A DNA stretch of 64,000 nt from Shinella sumterensis (GCF_004514425.2 NZ_MYFN02000003.1:335014-399013); one strand, 5' to 3'. Positions 51,839-60,928 are shown, counted from the first letter of the stretch. Notes: generated by a model from the sequence alone, not told the origin. Translations and numbers: made by a program.

Positions 51839-53899
51839 ATGACCCGTTCCCTCGACCGTCTGATCCGGCCCAAATCCATCGCCGTCTTCGGCGGCAAGGA
51901 GGCGCGGCGGGTCATCTTCCAGTGCGACAAGATGGGCTTTTCCGGCGAGATCTGGCCGGTGCACCCGCGCGAGGACGAGATCCTCGGCCGTAAATGCTAC
52001 CGCTCGGTCGCCGAGTTGCCCGGCGCGCCGGATGCGTCCTTCGTCGGCGTCAACCGCGAGCTGACCATCGGCATCATCCGTGACCTCGCCGCGCGCGGTG
52101 CCGGCGGCGCGGTCTGCTACGCCTCCGGTTTCCGCGAGGCCGTCAGCGAACTCGCCGATGGCGACGACCTGCAGAAGGCGCTGGTGGACGCAGCCGGCGA
52201 CATGCCGATCCTCGGGCCGAACTGCTACGGCTTCATCAACATGCTCGACGGCGCCCTGCTCTGGCCGGATCAGCACGGCATGCTGCGCATCGAAAAGGGC
52301 GTGGCCGTCCTCACCCAGTCCTCCAACATCGCCTGCAACATTTCGATGCAGCAGCGCGGCCTGCCGCTCGCCTATATCCTGACGGCCGGCAACCAGGCGC
52401 AGACCGGCCTCGCCGATCTCGCCTGCGCCGTGCTGGAAGACCCGCGCGTCACCGCCGTCGGCCTGCATATCGAAGGCTTCGACAGCCTCGAGTCCCTGGA
52501 GCGCCTCGCCGTCCGCTCCCGCGAGTTGAAGAAGCCCGTCGTGACGCTGAAGGTCGGCAAGTCGGAGCAGGCGCAGCTTGCGACCGTCTCGCACACCGCA
52601 TCGCTGGCCGGCAACGACGCCGTTTCCTCCGCCCTGCTCGCCCGCCTCGGCATCGGCCGGGTCGAGACGCTGCCGGAGCTTCTGGAAACGCTGAAGCTGC
52701 TGCACGTCGCCGGCCCCCTTCCCAACCACGACATCTCCTCCATGTCCTGCTCGGGCGGCGAGGCCTCGCTGATGGCGGATGCCGGAGTAAAGCGCAAGGT
52801 GAACTACCGCGCGCTCAGGGATTTCCAGCGCCAGCCGCTGCGCGAGACGCTCGGCCAGATGGTGACGATCTCCAACCCGCTCGACTACCACACCTTCGTC
52901 TGGGGCAACCGCGAGAAGCAGACAGCCGCCTTCACCACCATGATGCAGGGCGGCTACGCCCTGAACCTCGTCGTGCTCGATTTCCCTCGCCTCGATCGCT
53001 GCGATGCCGAGGACTGGACGACCACCTGCCACGCCGTCATCGATGCATCGAAGGCGACGGGGGCCAATGCCGGCATCGTCGCCTCCATGGGCGAGAACAT
53101 GCCGGAGGCGACCGCCGAAATGCTGATGCGGAACGGCGTCGTTCCCTTCTACGGCATCGAGGAGGCGCTTGCCGCCGCCGATGCCGCCGCCGGTATCGGC
53201 GAGGCCTGGTCCAGGCCGCAATCGGCCCCGCTGCTCAAGAGCGCCGCCGGGGAAGGCGAAGCCATCACGCTCACCGAACACGAGGCCAAACAGGCGCTCG
53301 CCGCCCATGGCCTGACCGTACCGAAGGGCCTGACCGCCCAAACGCCGCAAGCCGCCGCCGACGCGGCCGAAAGGCTCGGCTTTCCCGTCGTGCTCAAGGG
53401 GCTCGGCGTGGCGCACAAGACGGAGGCCGGCGCGGTGAAGCTCAACCTGCAAAGCGGCGAGGCCGTCATGCAGGCTGCGGAAGCCATGGCCGGCGTCGCC
53501 TCCGGTTTCCTGGTGGAAAAGATGGTCGGCAAGCCGGTCGCCGAACTCATCATCGGCGCCATGCGCGATCCCGTCGCGGGGCCGGTCCTCACCATCGGGG
53601 CCGGCGGCATCCTCGTCGAACTCATCGAGGATTCGGCCATCCTGACCCTGCCGACCGACGAGAAGGCGATCCGGGAATCCATCGATCGCCTCAAGATTGC
53701 AAGACTGTTGAACGGCTATCGCGGCGGACCGAAGGGGGATTTCGACGCCCTCGTGGCCGCCGTCGCATCAGCGGCATCCTATGTCGTTTCAAACGCTTCA
53801 ATAATCGAAGAACTGGACGTTAATCCCATAATGGTGCTGCCTGCCGGCGACGGTGTCGTCGCAGCCGACGCACTGATCCGTCTGAGGGAGAACCCATGA
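51839..53899 (+). CDS. Acyl-CoA ligase, ADP-forming acetyl-CoA-synthetase type (fused alpha-beta)
   Basis: 686 aa. N-terminal CoA-binding Rossmann domain ('LIRPKSIAVFGGKEARRVIF', 'GPNCYGFINMLDGA'), a succinyl-CoA-ligase-like middle with the phospho-His in 'TVSHTASLAGNDAV', and a C-terminal ATP-grasp (about 470-686; 'LTEHEAKQALAAHGL', 'FPVVLKGLGVAHKTEAGAV', 'TIGAGGILVELIEDSAI'). Enzymes of this build activate carboxylates as CoA esters with ATP. In this operon it probably charges gamma-butyrobetaine, crotonobetaine or carnitine, replacing the CaiC/CaiB pair of enterobacteria. Its stop overlaps the next gene's start by 4 bases. Confidence 0.87.
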   Translation: MTRSLDRLIRPKSIAVFGGKEARRVIFQCDKMGFSGEIWPVHPREDEILGRKCYRSVAELPGAPDASFVGVNRELTIGIIRDLAARGAGGAVCYASGFREAVSELADGDDLQKALVDAAGDMPILGPNCYGFINMLDGALLWPDQHGMLRIEKGVAVLTQSSNIACNISMQQRGLPLAYILTAGNQAQTGLADLACAVLEDPRVTAVGLHIEGFDSLESLERLAVRSRELKKPVVTLKVGKSEQAQLATVSHTASLAGNDAVSSALLARLGIGRVETLPELLETLKLLHVAGPLPNHDISSMSCSGGEASLMADAGVKRKVNYRALRDFQRQPLRETLGQMVTISNPLDYHTFVWGNREKQTAAFTTMMQGGYALNLVVLDFPRLDRCDAEDWTTTCHAVIDASKATGANAGIVASMGENMPEATAEMLMRNGVVPFYGIEEALAAADAAAGIGEAWSRPQSAPLLKSAAGEGEAITLTEHEAKQALAAHGLTVPKGLTAQTPQAAADAAERLGFPVVLKGLGVAHKTEAGAVKLNLQSGEAVMQAAEAMAGVASGFLVEKMVGKPVAELIIGAMRDPVAGPVLTIGAGGILVELIEDSAILTLPTDEKAIRESIDRLKIARLLNGYRGGPKGDFDALVAAVASAASYVVSNASIIEELDVNPIMVLPAGDGVVAADALIRLRENP

Positions 53900-54678
53900 C
53901 CGGACCGATACTGCAACGCCGCGAAGGCGGCATCCTGGAAGTGACCATCGATCGCCCCAAAGCGAACGCCATCGACCTTGCGACCAGCCGCATCATGGGC
54001 GAAATCTTCGCGAATTTCCGCGATGACGACAGCCTGCGCGTCGCCATCATCACCGGTGCGGGAGAGAAATTCTTCTGTCCGGGATGGGATTTGAAGGCCG
54101 CCGCCGCCGGCGATGCCGTCGATGGCGATTACGGCATCGGCGGATTCGGCGGCATGCAGGAGCTGCGCGACCTCAACAAGCCGATCATCTGCGCGGTGAA
54201 CGGCATCTGCTGTGGCGGCGGGCTGGAAATCGCACTTTCCACAGATTTGATCCTCGCCGCCGAGCATGCCACCTTCGCGCTGCCGGAAATCCGCTCCGGA
54301 ACGGTAGCCGATGCCGCCTCCATCAAGCTGCCCAAGCGCATCCCCTACCACATCGCCATGGACATGCTCCTGACCGGTCGCTGGCTCGATGTGCAGGAAG
54401 CGCACCGGTGGGGGTTCGTCAACGAGGTGCTGCCCGCCGACACGCTGATGGACCGGGCCTGGGAGCTCGCCCGCCTGCTCGAAAGCGGCCCGCCGCTCGT
54501 CTACGCCGCCATCAAGGAAGTGGTGCGCGCCGCCGAGGGTGAAACCTTCCAGACGACGATGAACAGGATCACCCGTCGGCAGTTCAAGACGGTCGATATT
54601 CTCTATTCCAGCGAGGACCAGCTCGAGGGCGCGCGCGCCTTTGCCGAGAAACGCGACCCCGTCTGGAAGGGACGATGA
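53896..54678 (+). CDS. caiD: Enoyl-CoA hydratase-family protein, CaiD-like crotonobetainyl-CoA hydratase
   Basis: 260 aa crotonase. Oxyanion and catalytic parts are 'CPGWDLKAAAAGD', 'CGGGLEIALSTDLILAAEHA' (first Glu) and 'FALPEIRSGTVADAA' (second Glu), followed by 'LPKRIPYHIAMDMLLTGRWL'. The order G-L-E, then 'FALPE', then 'LPKRIP' is close to CaiD, which hydrates crotonobetainyl-CoA to L-carnitinyl-CoA. ATGA overlap with the ligase gene. Last enzyme gene of the carnitine operon; 282 bases then separate it from the ABC importer. Confidence 0.85.
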   Translation: MTGPILQRREGGILEVTIDRPKANAIDLATSRIMGEIFANFRDDDSLRVAIITGAGEKFFCPGWDLKAAAAGDAVDGDYGIGGFGGMQELRDLNKPIICAVNGICCGGGLEIALSTDLILAAEHATFALPEIRSGTVADAASIKLPKRIPYHIAMDMLLTGRWLDVQEAHRWGFVNEVLPADTLMDRAWELARLLESGPPLVYAAIKEVVRAAEGETFQTTMNRITRRQFKTVDILYSSEDQLEGARAFAEKRDPVWKGR

Positions 54679-54686
54679 GAAAACCG

Positions 54687-54713
54687 GTGGCCGGCCCTGA
54701 TCGGGGCGGCCAC
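54687..54713 (+). terminator. Hairpin after the carnitine operon
   Basis: GTGGCCG (54687-54693) pairs with CGGCCAC (54707-54713), with an inner CCC/GGG. It has no T run, so it may be leaky and let some transcription reach the importer. Confidence 0.5.
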
Positions 54714-54960
54714 GTTCATAAGCATAAACACTTGAAAAGAATTAAGAAATTTTTCATGCCCACCATGCATCAGGCATCGAAATTCGCAGAAGGAGGATCC
54801 GCTTCGCGGTAACGACGACAGGTTTTCGCAAAACCGGTGAATGCGCCGGCACCGGGATAAAAACCGGCCTGCACGGTTGATTTAAAAGCCAAAAACAGAA
54901 ATTCTGCCAATCACAACGACAAATGCTCGCCCGCACGAGCACAGCAAAGGGAACAGGGGA

Positions 54961-56550
54961 ATGACTGATTACACCAAATACCTCACGAGCCAGGTCACGC
55001 TCGGCAAGATGAACCGCCGCGAGTTCCTCGGCCGCACCGCAGCCTTCGGCATCACGCTTGCCGCCGCCGGCACGATGTTCGACACCGCAGCCCGCGCGCA
55101 GGAGCCCAAGCGCGGCGGCAACCTGAAGCTCGGCCTGGAAGGCGCTGCCGCCACCGACTCGAAGGATCCCGCCAAGGCGCTGTCGCAGTTCATGTTCGTC
55201 GTCGGTCGCAACTGGGGCGACATGCTCGTCGAATCCGAGCCGCTGACCGGCCAGCCCGTTCCGGCCCTTGCCGAATCCTGGGAGCCGTCCGCCGACGCCG
55301 CCACCTGGACCTTCACCATCCGCAAGGGCGTGAAGTTCCACGACGGCAAGGAACTGACCGTCGACGACGTCATCAAGACCCTGCAGCGCCACACCGATGA
55401 GAAATCGGAGTCGGGCGCGCTCGGCGTCATGAAGTCGATCAAGGAAATCAAGGCCGACGGCGACAAGCTCGTGCTCGTGCTGTCGGAAGGCAATGCCGAC
55501 CTGCCGCTGCTTCTGACCGATTACCACCTGATCATCCAGCCGAATGGCGGCCTGGACGATCCGAACGCCATGATCGGCACCGGCCCCTACAAGGTCGTGA
55601 ACTTCGAGGCGGGCGTGCGCGCCACCTTCGAGCGCAACAAGGATGACTGGCGCCAGGACCGCGGCTATGTCGACACGGTCGAAATGATCGCGATGAACGA
55701 CGCTACCGCCCGTATCGCCGCGCTGTCCTCCGGCCAGGTCCACTACATCAACCGCGTCAGCCCGAAGACCGTGGACCTCCTGAAGCGCGCGCCGACGGTG
55801 GATATCCTCTCCACCTCCGGCCGCGGCCACTACGTGTTCATCATGCATTGCAACACGGCGCCGTTCGACAACAACGACCTGCGCATGGCCCTGAAATACG
55901 CGATGGATCGCGAGACCATGCTGGAGAAGGTGCTCGGCGGCTACGGCAAGGTCGGCAACGACTTCCCGATCAACGAGACCTACGCCCTCTTCCCCGAAGG
56001 CATCGAACAGCGCGCCTACGATCCGGACAAGGCCGCCTTCCACTACAAGAAGTCGGGTCACAGCGGCTCCGTCCTGCTGCGCACCTCCGACGTCGCCTTC
56101 CCCGGCGCCGTCGATGCGGCCGTCCTCTACCAGGAGAGCGCCAAGAAGGCCGGCATCGATATCGAGGTGAAGCGCGAGCCGGGCGACGGCTACTGGTCGA
56201 ACGTCTGGAACGTCCAGCCCTTCTCGACCTCCTACTGGGGCGGCCGCCCGACCCAGGACCAGATGTACTCCACCGCCTATCTCTCGACGGCCGACTGGAA
56301 CGACACGCGCTTCCAGCGCGAAGACTTCGACAAGTTGCTGCTTGAGGCGCGTTCGGAACTCGACGAGGCCAAGCGCAAGGAGATGTACCGCACCATGGCC
56401 ATGATGGTGCGTGACGAAGGCGGCCTGATCCTGCCGATGTTCAACGACTTCGTGAACGCGTCCAGCAAGAGCGTGAAGGGCTACGTGCACGACATCGGCA
56501 ACGACATGTCGAACGGCTATGTCGCCACCCGCGTGTGGCTCGAAGCCTGA
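54961..56550 (+). CDS. ABC importer solute-binding protein (family 5, DppA/OppA type), Tat-exported
   Basis: 529 aa with a twin-arginine signal ('KMNRREFLGRTAAFGITLAA', residues about 16-35, mature end near 'ARAQEP'). Family 5 binding protein: 'LAESWEPSADAATWTFTIRKGVKFHDG' in parts, 'GTGPYKVVNFEAGVRATFERN', 'MALKYAMDRETMLEKVLGGYG', 'TSYWGGRPTQDQMYSTAYLS'. Family ligands are peptides, sugars, nickel or quaternary amines. Next to the carnitine genes, gamma-butyrobetaine, carnitine or a related betaine are plausible; ergothioneine is an alternative because its operon lacks a transporter. Confidence 0.9.
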   Translation: MTDYTKYLTSQVTLGKMNRREFLGRTAAFGITLAAAGTMFDTAARAQEPKRGGNLKLGLEGAAATDSKDPAKALSQFMFVVGRNWGDMLVESEPLTGQPVPALAESWEPSADAATWTFTIRKGVKFHDGKELTVDDVIKTLQRHTDEKSESGALGVMKSIKEIKADGDKLVLVLSEGNADLPLLLTDYHLIIQPNGGLDDPNAMIGTGPYKVVNFEAGVRATFERNKDDWRQDRGYVDTVEMIAMNDATARIAALSSGQVHYINRVSPKTVDLLKRAPTVDILSTSGRGHYVFIMHCNTAPFDNNDLRMALKYAMDRETMLEKVLGGYGKVGNDFPINETYALFPEGIEQRAYDPDKAAFHYKKSGHSGSVLLRTSDVAFPGAVDAAVLYQESAKKAGIDIEVKREPGDGYWSNVWNVQPFSTSYWGGRPTQDQMYSTAYLSTADWNDTRFQREDFDKLLLEARSELDEAKRKEMYRTMAMMVRDEGGLILPMFNDFVNASSKSVKGYVHDIGNDMSNGYVATRVWLEA

Positions 56551-57659
56551 TGAGCGGCGGCGGACCGGCGCACGGTCCGGAACTGACGGCAACGGCGGCT
56601 GCGGGCGATAGCCCGCAGTCTGCCGGCGCTGCCGGGTCGGTTGCGTCCTCTGGAACCCCTTTTGTCGAAGCCAGGCCTTCCATCTGGGCGAAATTCGCCA
56701 AGAGCAGCCCGCTCGCGGCCCTGATCACGCAACGCCTCGCGCTCAGCGTGGCCTTGCTCTTCGCCGTGTCCCTGATGATCTTCGGGGGCGTGGAAGCCTT
56801 GCCGGGCGATTTCGCCACGACCTATCTCGGCCAGTCCGCCACGCCGCAGGCGGTGGAGAACATCCGCAAGGAACTCGGCCTCGACCAGTCCGCCACCACG
56901 CGCTACTTCCAGTGGCTCGGCGGCGCGCTGCAGGGCGATTTCGGCACATCCTGGGCCTCGCGTAACTCCGTGAGCGAGCAGATCGGCAAGCGCCTCGGCA
57001 ACTCCCTCTTCCTCGCCTTCTTCGCGGCCATCATATCGGTGCCGCTTGCCGTGGGGCTCGGCATGCTGGCGGTGCAATACCGAAACCGCCTGCCCGACAA
57101 GATCATCAACGTCGTGTCGCTGGCGGCGATCTCGCTGCCGGAGTTTTTCGTCGGCTACCTGCTGATCCTGTTCTTCGCCGTGCAGATGGGGGTCGCGACC
57201 TTCCCTGCGACGGTCTATGAATCCATGACCTTCGGCCAGCGGCTGTCGGCCATTGCCCTGCCCACGGCGACGCTCGTGCTCGTGGTCCTCGCCCACATGA
57301 TGCGCATGACACGCGCGGCGATCCTCAACGTGATGTCCTCGGCCTATGTCGAGACGGCGGAGCTCAAGGGCCTGTCCAGCCTGCGCATCATCGCAAAGCA
57401 TGCCGCGCCCAACGCAGTCGCCCCCGTCATCAACGTCATCGCGCTCAACCTCGCCTATCTCGTGGTGGGCGTCGTCGTGGTGGAGGTGGTGTTCGTCTAT
57501 CCCGGCATGGGCCAGTACATGGTCGACGCCGTGACGGTGCGCGACATGCCCGTGGTCCAGGCCTGCGGCCTGATCTTCGCCGCCTTCTACATCTTCCTCA
57601 ACATGTTCGCCGATATCCTTGCGATCATCGCGAACCCCAGATTGAGGCATCCGCGATGA
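56550..57659 (+). CDS. ABC transporter permease (DppB/OppB type)
   Basis: 369 aa; the ATG shares one base with the upstream stop (TGATG). A polar, Ala/Gly/Ser-rich N-terminal extension of about 60 residues precedes six membrane spans, unusual for the family. 'RLALSVALLFAVSLMIFGGVEALPGD' (two pieces) is the standard DppB opening; the EAA loop is 'SAYVETAELKGLSSLRIIAK'. 'VFVYPGMGQYMVDAVTVRDM' is typical of the final loop. Partner of the next permease. Confidence 0.92.
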   Translation: MSGGGPAHGPELTATAAAGDSPQSAGAAGSVASSGTPFVEARPSIWAKFAKSSPLAALITQRLALSVALLFAVSLMIFGGVEALPGDFATTYLGQSATPQAVENIRKELGLDQSATTRYFQWLGGALQGDFGTSWASRNSVSEQIGKRLGNSLFLAFFAAIISVPLAVGLGMLAVQYRNRLPDKIINVVSLAAISLPEFFVGYLLILFFAVQMGVATFPATVYESMTFGQRLSAIALPTATLVLVVLAHMMRMTRAAILNVMSSAYVETAELKGLSSLRIIAKHAAPNAVAPVINVIALNLAYLVVGVVVVEVVFVYPGMGQYMVDAVTVRDMPVVQACGLIFAAFYIFLNMFADILAIIANPRLRHPR

Positions 57660-58483
57660 GACTGAGCTCCATTCCCGTCAGCGCGTGGATCGGCATCCTG
57701 GGCATTGCGCTTGCCCTGTTCTGCGCCATCTTCGCCCCCCTCATCGCGCCCTACAGCGAAAGCCAGATCGTCGGTTCCGTCTGGGAGCCGATGGGCGGCC
57801 AGTACCTGCTCGGCACCGACAACCTCGGACGCGATCTCTTCTCGCGCCTGATCTTCGGCGCCCGCACCACCATCTTCGTGGCGCTGGCGGCGACCGTGCT
57901 TTCCTTCTCGCTCGGCATGCTGCTGTCGTTCATCGCGGCGGTGACGGGCGGGTTCATCGACCAGATATTCTCGCGCTTCAACGACCTGATGATGGCGATC
58001 CCCACGCTGATCTTCGCCCTCGTCGTTCTGGCCGTCCTGCCACAGCAGCTCTGGATCCTCATCCTCGTCATGGCGATCCTGGATTCCACCCGCGTCTACC
58101 GCATCGGCCGGGCCGTGGCGCTCGACGTCGCCGTCATGGAATTCGTCGAGGCCGCGCGGCTGCGCGGTGAAGGCACGGGCTGGATCATCTTCAAGGAAAT
58201 CCTGCCCAACACGCTGTCGCCGCTGCTTGCGGAGTTCGGCCTGCGCTTCGCCTTCTCGATCCTGTTCCTGTCCACGCTCTCCTTCCTCGGCCTCGGCATC
58301 CAGCCGCCGGCCGCCGACTGGGGCGGCATGGTCAAGGACAACAAGGACGGCATCATCTTCGGCATTTCCGCCGCCCTCATTCCGGGCGGGGCGATTGCGG
58401 CATTGGCCATCTGCGTCAACCTCGTCGTCGACTGGCTGATGAAACGAACCTCCAGCCTCAAGGGAGGGCGCGGCGATGCCTGA
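57656..58483 (+). CDS. ABC transporter permease (DppC/OppC type)
   Basis: 275 aa starting inside the upstream stop (ATGA overlap). DppC marks: 'FAPLIAPYSESQIVG', 'GQYLLGTDNLGRDLFSRLIF', EAA loop 'VAVMEFVEAARLRGEGTGWI', 'LSFLGLGIQPPAADWGGMVKD'. Cytoplasmic-membrane channel subunit of the importer. Its 3' end overlaps the ATPase gene by 8 bases. Confidence 0.93.
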   Translation: MRLSSIPVSAWIGILGIALALFCAIFAPLIAPYSESQIVGSVWEPMGGQYLLGTDNLGRDLFSRLIFGARTTIFVALAATVLSFSLGMLLSFIAAVTGGFIDQIFSRFNDLMMAIPTLIFALVVLAVLPQQLWILILVMAILDSTRVYRIGRAVALDVAVMEFVEAARLRGEGTGWIIFKEILPNTLSPLLAEFGLRFAFSILFLSTLSFLGLGIQPPAADWGGMVKDNKDGIIFGISAALIPGGAIAALAICVNLVVDWLMKRTSSLKGGRGDA

Positions 58484-60107
58484 TCTTCTGTCCGTCCGAA
58501 ACCTCAAGATCGAGGCCACCAGCTACCCGCCCGGCGAAGCGCCGCGGACCGTCACCCTTGTCGAAGGCGTCAACTTCGACGTCCAGAAAGGCAAGGTCCT
58601 CGGCCTCATCGGCGAATCCGGCGCCGGCAAGTCGACGATCGGGCTCACCGCGCTCGCCTATGGCCGCGGCGGGGTGCGCATCACCGGCGGCGAGGTCAAG
58701 CTGAACGGCGAAGACCTCCTCAGACTCTCGCCGTCGGGCATCCGCAAGGTGCGCGGCGCCAAGGTCTGCTACGTCGCGCAGTCGGCGGCCGCGGCCTTCA
58801 ACCCTGCCCACCGGCTCGGCGAGCAGGTCATCGAGGCCTCGCTGAAACACGGCATCATGAGTCGTGCGGAAGCGGAAAAGCGGGCGCTCTACCTGTTCAA
58901 GGTGCTCGGCCTGCCGAACCCGGAAACCTTCGGCCAGCGCTATCCGCACCAGGTCTCCGGGGGCCAGCTGCAGCGCGCCATGACCGCCATGGCGCTCTGC
59001 CCCAATCCCGAGCTCATCGTCTTCGACGAGCCGACCACCGCGCTGGACGTCACGACGCAGATCGATGTGCTGGCCGCCATCAAGCACGCCATCGAGGAGA
59101 CCAACACCGCCGCCCTCTACATCACCCACGACCTTGCCGTCGTCGCCCAGATCACGGACGACATCCTCGTGCTCCGGCATGGCAAGATGGTGGAATACGG
59201 CTCGGTGAAGGACATCATCGAGGCGCCGAAGGAGGAGTATACCCGCGCACTCGTCAATGTGCGCGGCACCGCCCGCGATGAGGCGCCCGACCAGACGAAC
59301 ACGCTGCTGAAGGTGGAAAACATCACCGCCGGCTATTCCAACGGCTTCAAGGTGCTGCAGAACGTCTCGCTGCACCTGCCGAAGGGCCAGACGCTGGCGG
59401 TGGTGGGTGAATCCGGTTCGGGCAAGTCCACGCTCGCCCGCGTCATCACCGGCCTTCTGCCGCCGCAGGACGGCACGATCAGCTTCGACGGCACCGTGCT
59501 GCCCAAGGCGCTGAAGGGCCGGACGAACGACCAGCTGCGCCGCATCCAGATGATCTACCAGATGGCCGATACCGCGATGAACCCGCGCCAGACGGTGCGC
59601 GACATCATCGGCCGCCCCCTCACCTTCTATTACGGTCTGCGCGGCGCGAAGAAGACCGAGCGGGTGAAGGAACTGCTGGAACAGATCGAGATGGGCGGCC
59701 GCTTCGCCGACCGCTACCCGGCCGAACTGTCCGGCGGCCAGAAGCAGCGCGTCGCCATCGCCCGCGCACTTGCCGCACAGCCCGAGCTCATCCTCTGCGA
59801 CGAGCCGACCTCGGCCCTCGACCCGCTGGTGGCCGAGGGCATCCTGAAGCTGCTTTTGAAGCTTCAGGACGAGACGCATGTGTCCTACATGTTCATCACC
59901 CACGACATCGCGATCGTTCGCGCGATCGCCGACAGCGTGGCCGTCATGCACCGGGGCAAGCTCGTGCGCTTCGGCCCGAAATCGAAGGTGCTGGCACCGC
60001 CCTTCGACGACTACACCGACCTTCTCCTCAAATCCGTCCCCGAAATGGAGATCGGCTGGCTGGAAAAGGTGCTGTCGACACGGCGCATGGAAAGCGCCGG
60101 CAACTGA
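58476..60107 (+). CDS. Fused dipeptide-type ABC ATPase (DppD-DppF)
   Basis: 543 aa containing two complete ATPase domains in one chain. Walker A 'GESGAGKST' and 'GESGSGKST', signatures 'VSGGQLQRAMTAMAL' and 'LSGGQKQRVAIARAL', Walker B 'LIVFDEPTTALDV' and 'LILCDEPTSALDP', H-loops 'YITHDLAVVAQ' and 'FITHDIAIVRA'. The oligopeptide-type C-terminal segments follow each domain. It powers the importer above. Last gene; a textbook terminator follows 4 bases after its stop. Confidence 0.95.
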   Translation: MPDLLSVRNLKIEATSYPPGEAPRTVTLVEGVNFDVQKGKVLGLIGESGAGKSTIGLTALAYGRGGVRITGGEVKLNGEDLLRLSPSGIRKVRGAKVCYVAQSAAAAFNPAHRLGEQVIEASLKHGIMSRAEAEKRALYLFKVLGLPNPETFGQRYPHQVSGGQLQRAMTAMALCPNPELIVFDEPTTALDVTTQIDVLAAIKHAIEETNTAALYITHDLAVVAQITDDILVLRHGKMVEYGSVKDIIEAPKEEYTRALVNVRGTARDEAPDQTNTLLKVENITAGYSNGFKVLQNVSLHLPKGQTLAVVGESGSGKSTLARVITGLLPPQDGTISFDGTVLPKALKGRTNDQLRRIQMIYQMADTAMNPRQTVRDIIGRPLTFYYGLRGAKKTERVKELLEQIEMGGRFADRYPAELSGGQKQRVAIARALAAQPELILCDEPTSALDPLVAEGILKLLLKLQDETHVSYMFITHDIAIVRAIADSVAVMHRGKLVRFGPKSKVLAPPFDDYTDLLLKSVPEMEIGWLEKVLSTRRMESAGN

Positions 60108-60110
60108 TCA

Positions 60111-60136
60111 AACGGGCGGCCTTCGGGCCGCCCGTT
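60111..60136 (+). terminator. Intrinsic terminator after the importer operon
   Basis: Perfect 11-bp stem (60111-60121 with 60126-60136) with a TTCG tetraloop and a T-rich tail. Confidence 0.9.
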
Positions 60137-60167
60137 TCCGTTTCAGGACCGCCGAGGCCTGATGCCC

Positions 60168-60512
60168 TCAATTCTGCGAGCAGGAGACGTCGCCGAGGCG
60201 GCTGGTCTGTCCGCCTTCGGCCATCACGGTCTCCTCGCCGCTTGCGGTGCAGTTGCCCTTTTCGCCGGCGCCGGAGCGGAATTTCACCATGGGCTGCCCC
60301 TCGATCATGATGCTGGGCACGATTTCGTAAAGCTCCGGCGGGCAGTTCACCACGTCCGACAGCCGCAGCGCCGGTGCGCCGCCGATGAACACGCTCTTGG
60401 AGCCGGACATGGCGCAGGACGGGATGGGCGCCGCGTCCTTGGCGAAGGATGGCTGGGCGAGCGCCGAAAGCCCGAGAACCACGCCGAGACCGGCAAACCG
60501 CAATAGAATCAT
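60168..60512 (-). CDS. Secreted PAAR-like small protein
   Basis: 114 aa with a signal peptide (residues 1-24, '...ALAQPSFA'). The mature part has the repeated glycine-turn pattern of PAAR proteins: 'SKSVFIGGAPALRLSDVVNCP' (split) and then 'SIMIEGQPMVKF' and 'ETVMAEGGQTSRLGDVSC'. Each segment resembles the PAAR repeat 'VFIGGxPAxRxGD', the cone that tips type VI secretion spikes. Four Cys may form disulphides or bind metal. No T6SS gene is in the window, and classical PAAR proteins are not exported through Sec. So I describe it as PAAR-like and leave the function open. Start overlaps the ACT gene stop (ATGA). Confidence 0.6.
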   Translation of the reverse strand: MILLRFAGLGVVLGLSALAQPSFAKDAAPIPSCAMSGSKSVFIGGAPALRLSDVVNCPPELYEIVPSIMIEGQPMVKFRSGAGEKGNCTASGEETVMAEGGQTSRLGDVSCSQN

Positions 60513-60928
60513 CCTGCTTCTCCCTTTTCACGCGGCCGGCGGGACAGCGCCCGCAGGGCGGCAAGCGCCTGTTCGGCCTGCCGCTCGGGCACGAATATAT
60601 GGTCGTGATGGTAGCCCGCAACCACATTCGCGCTGATACCCTCGGCCGTGAGCGCCGTGGCGAAGGCGGCGGTGAGGCCGACGGCCGCAAGCGAGGAATG
60701 CACGGTCAGCGTGATCATGCGCATGGGCGGGCTGACAGCGAGATCGGCCGCCGCCTCCGCCGGCAGGATCAGCGTCACGCCCTCCTGCTCGCGGAACATG
60801 CCGAGCGGCGCACGTCCGAGATAATCAGCGAGTTCACCCGCCGGCACGCTGGCATAGACGAAACGGCCCTCGACAAGAACCGGCTCCATCGTTTCGATCA
60901 GCGCGGCAAGATCGCTGACGCCGCTCAC
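60509..60928 (-). CDS. ACT-domain protein (DUF2241/CASTOR-like)
   Basis: 139 aa from a GTG at 60928 that overlaps the hydrolase stop (GTGA); no upstream ATG fits because the frame before it is shadow. Two ACT-like halves: 'GVSDLAALIETMEPVLVEGRF' opening (in part) with 'YASVPAGELADYLGRAPLGMF', then 'MRMITLTVHSSLAAVGLTAA' and 'AEGISANVVAGYHHDHIFVP'. ACT domains bind amino acids and regulate enzymes or act as sensors. In Rhizobiales this gene is commonly found near hydrolase or LysE genes. Cytoplasmic; ligand unknown. Confidence 0.75.
   Translation of the reverse strand: MSGVSDLAALIETMEPVLVEGRFVYASVPAGELADYLGRAPLGMFREQEGVTLILPAEAAADLAVSPPMRMITLTVHSSLAAVGLTAAFATALTAEGISANVVAGYHHDHIFVPERQAEQALAALRALSRRPREKGEAG

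Noticed and set aside
50249..53452. 1067-codon minus-strand open frame
   Set aside because: Antisense shadow of the thioesterase, ACAD and ligase genes, which have family motifs and ribosome sites; the antisense translation has none.
54754..54810. 18-codon open frame starting near 54757
   Set aside because: Opens with ATG but has no ribosome site and no distinctive composition.
60168..60512. Type VI secretion spike component
   Set aside because: A Sec signal peptide and no other T6SS gene in the window make a spike role unlikely.
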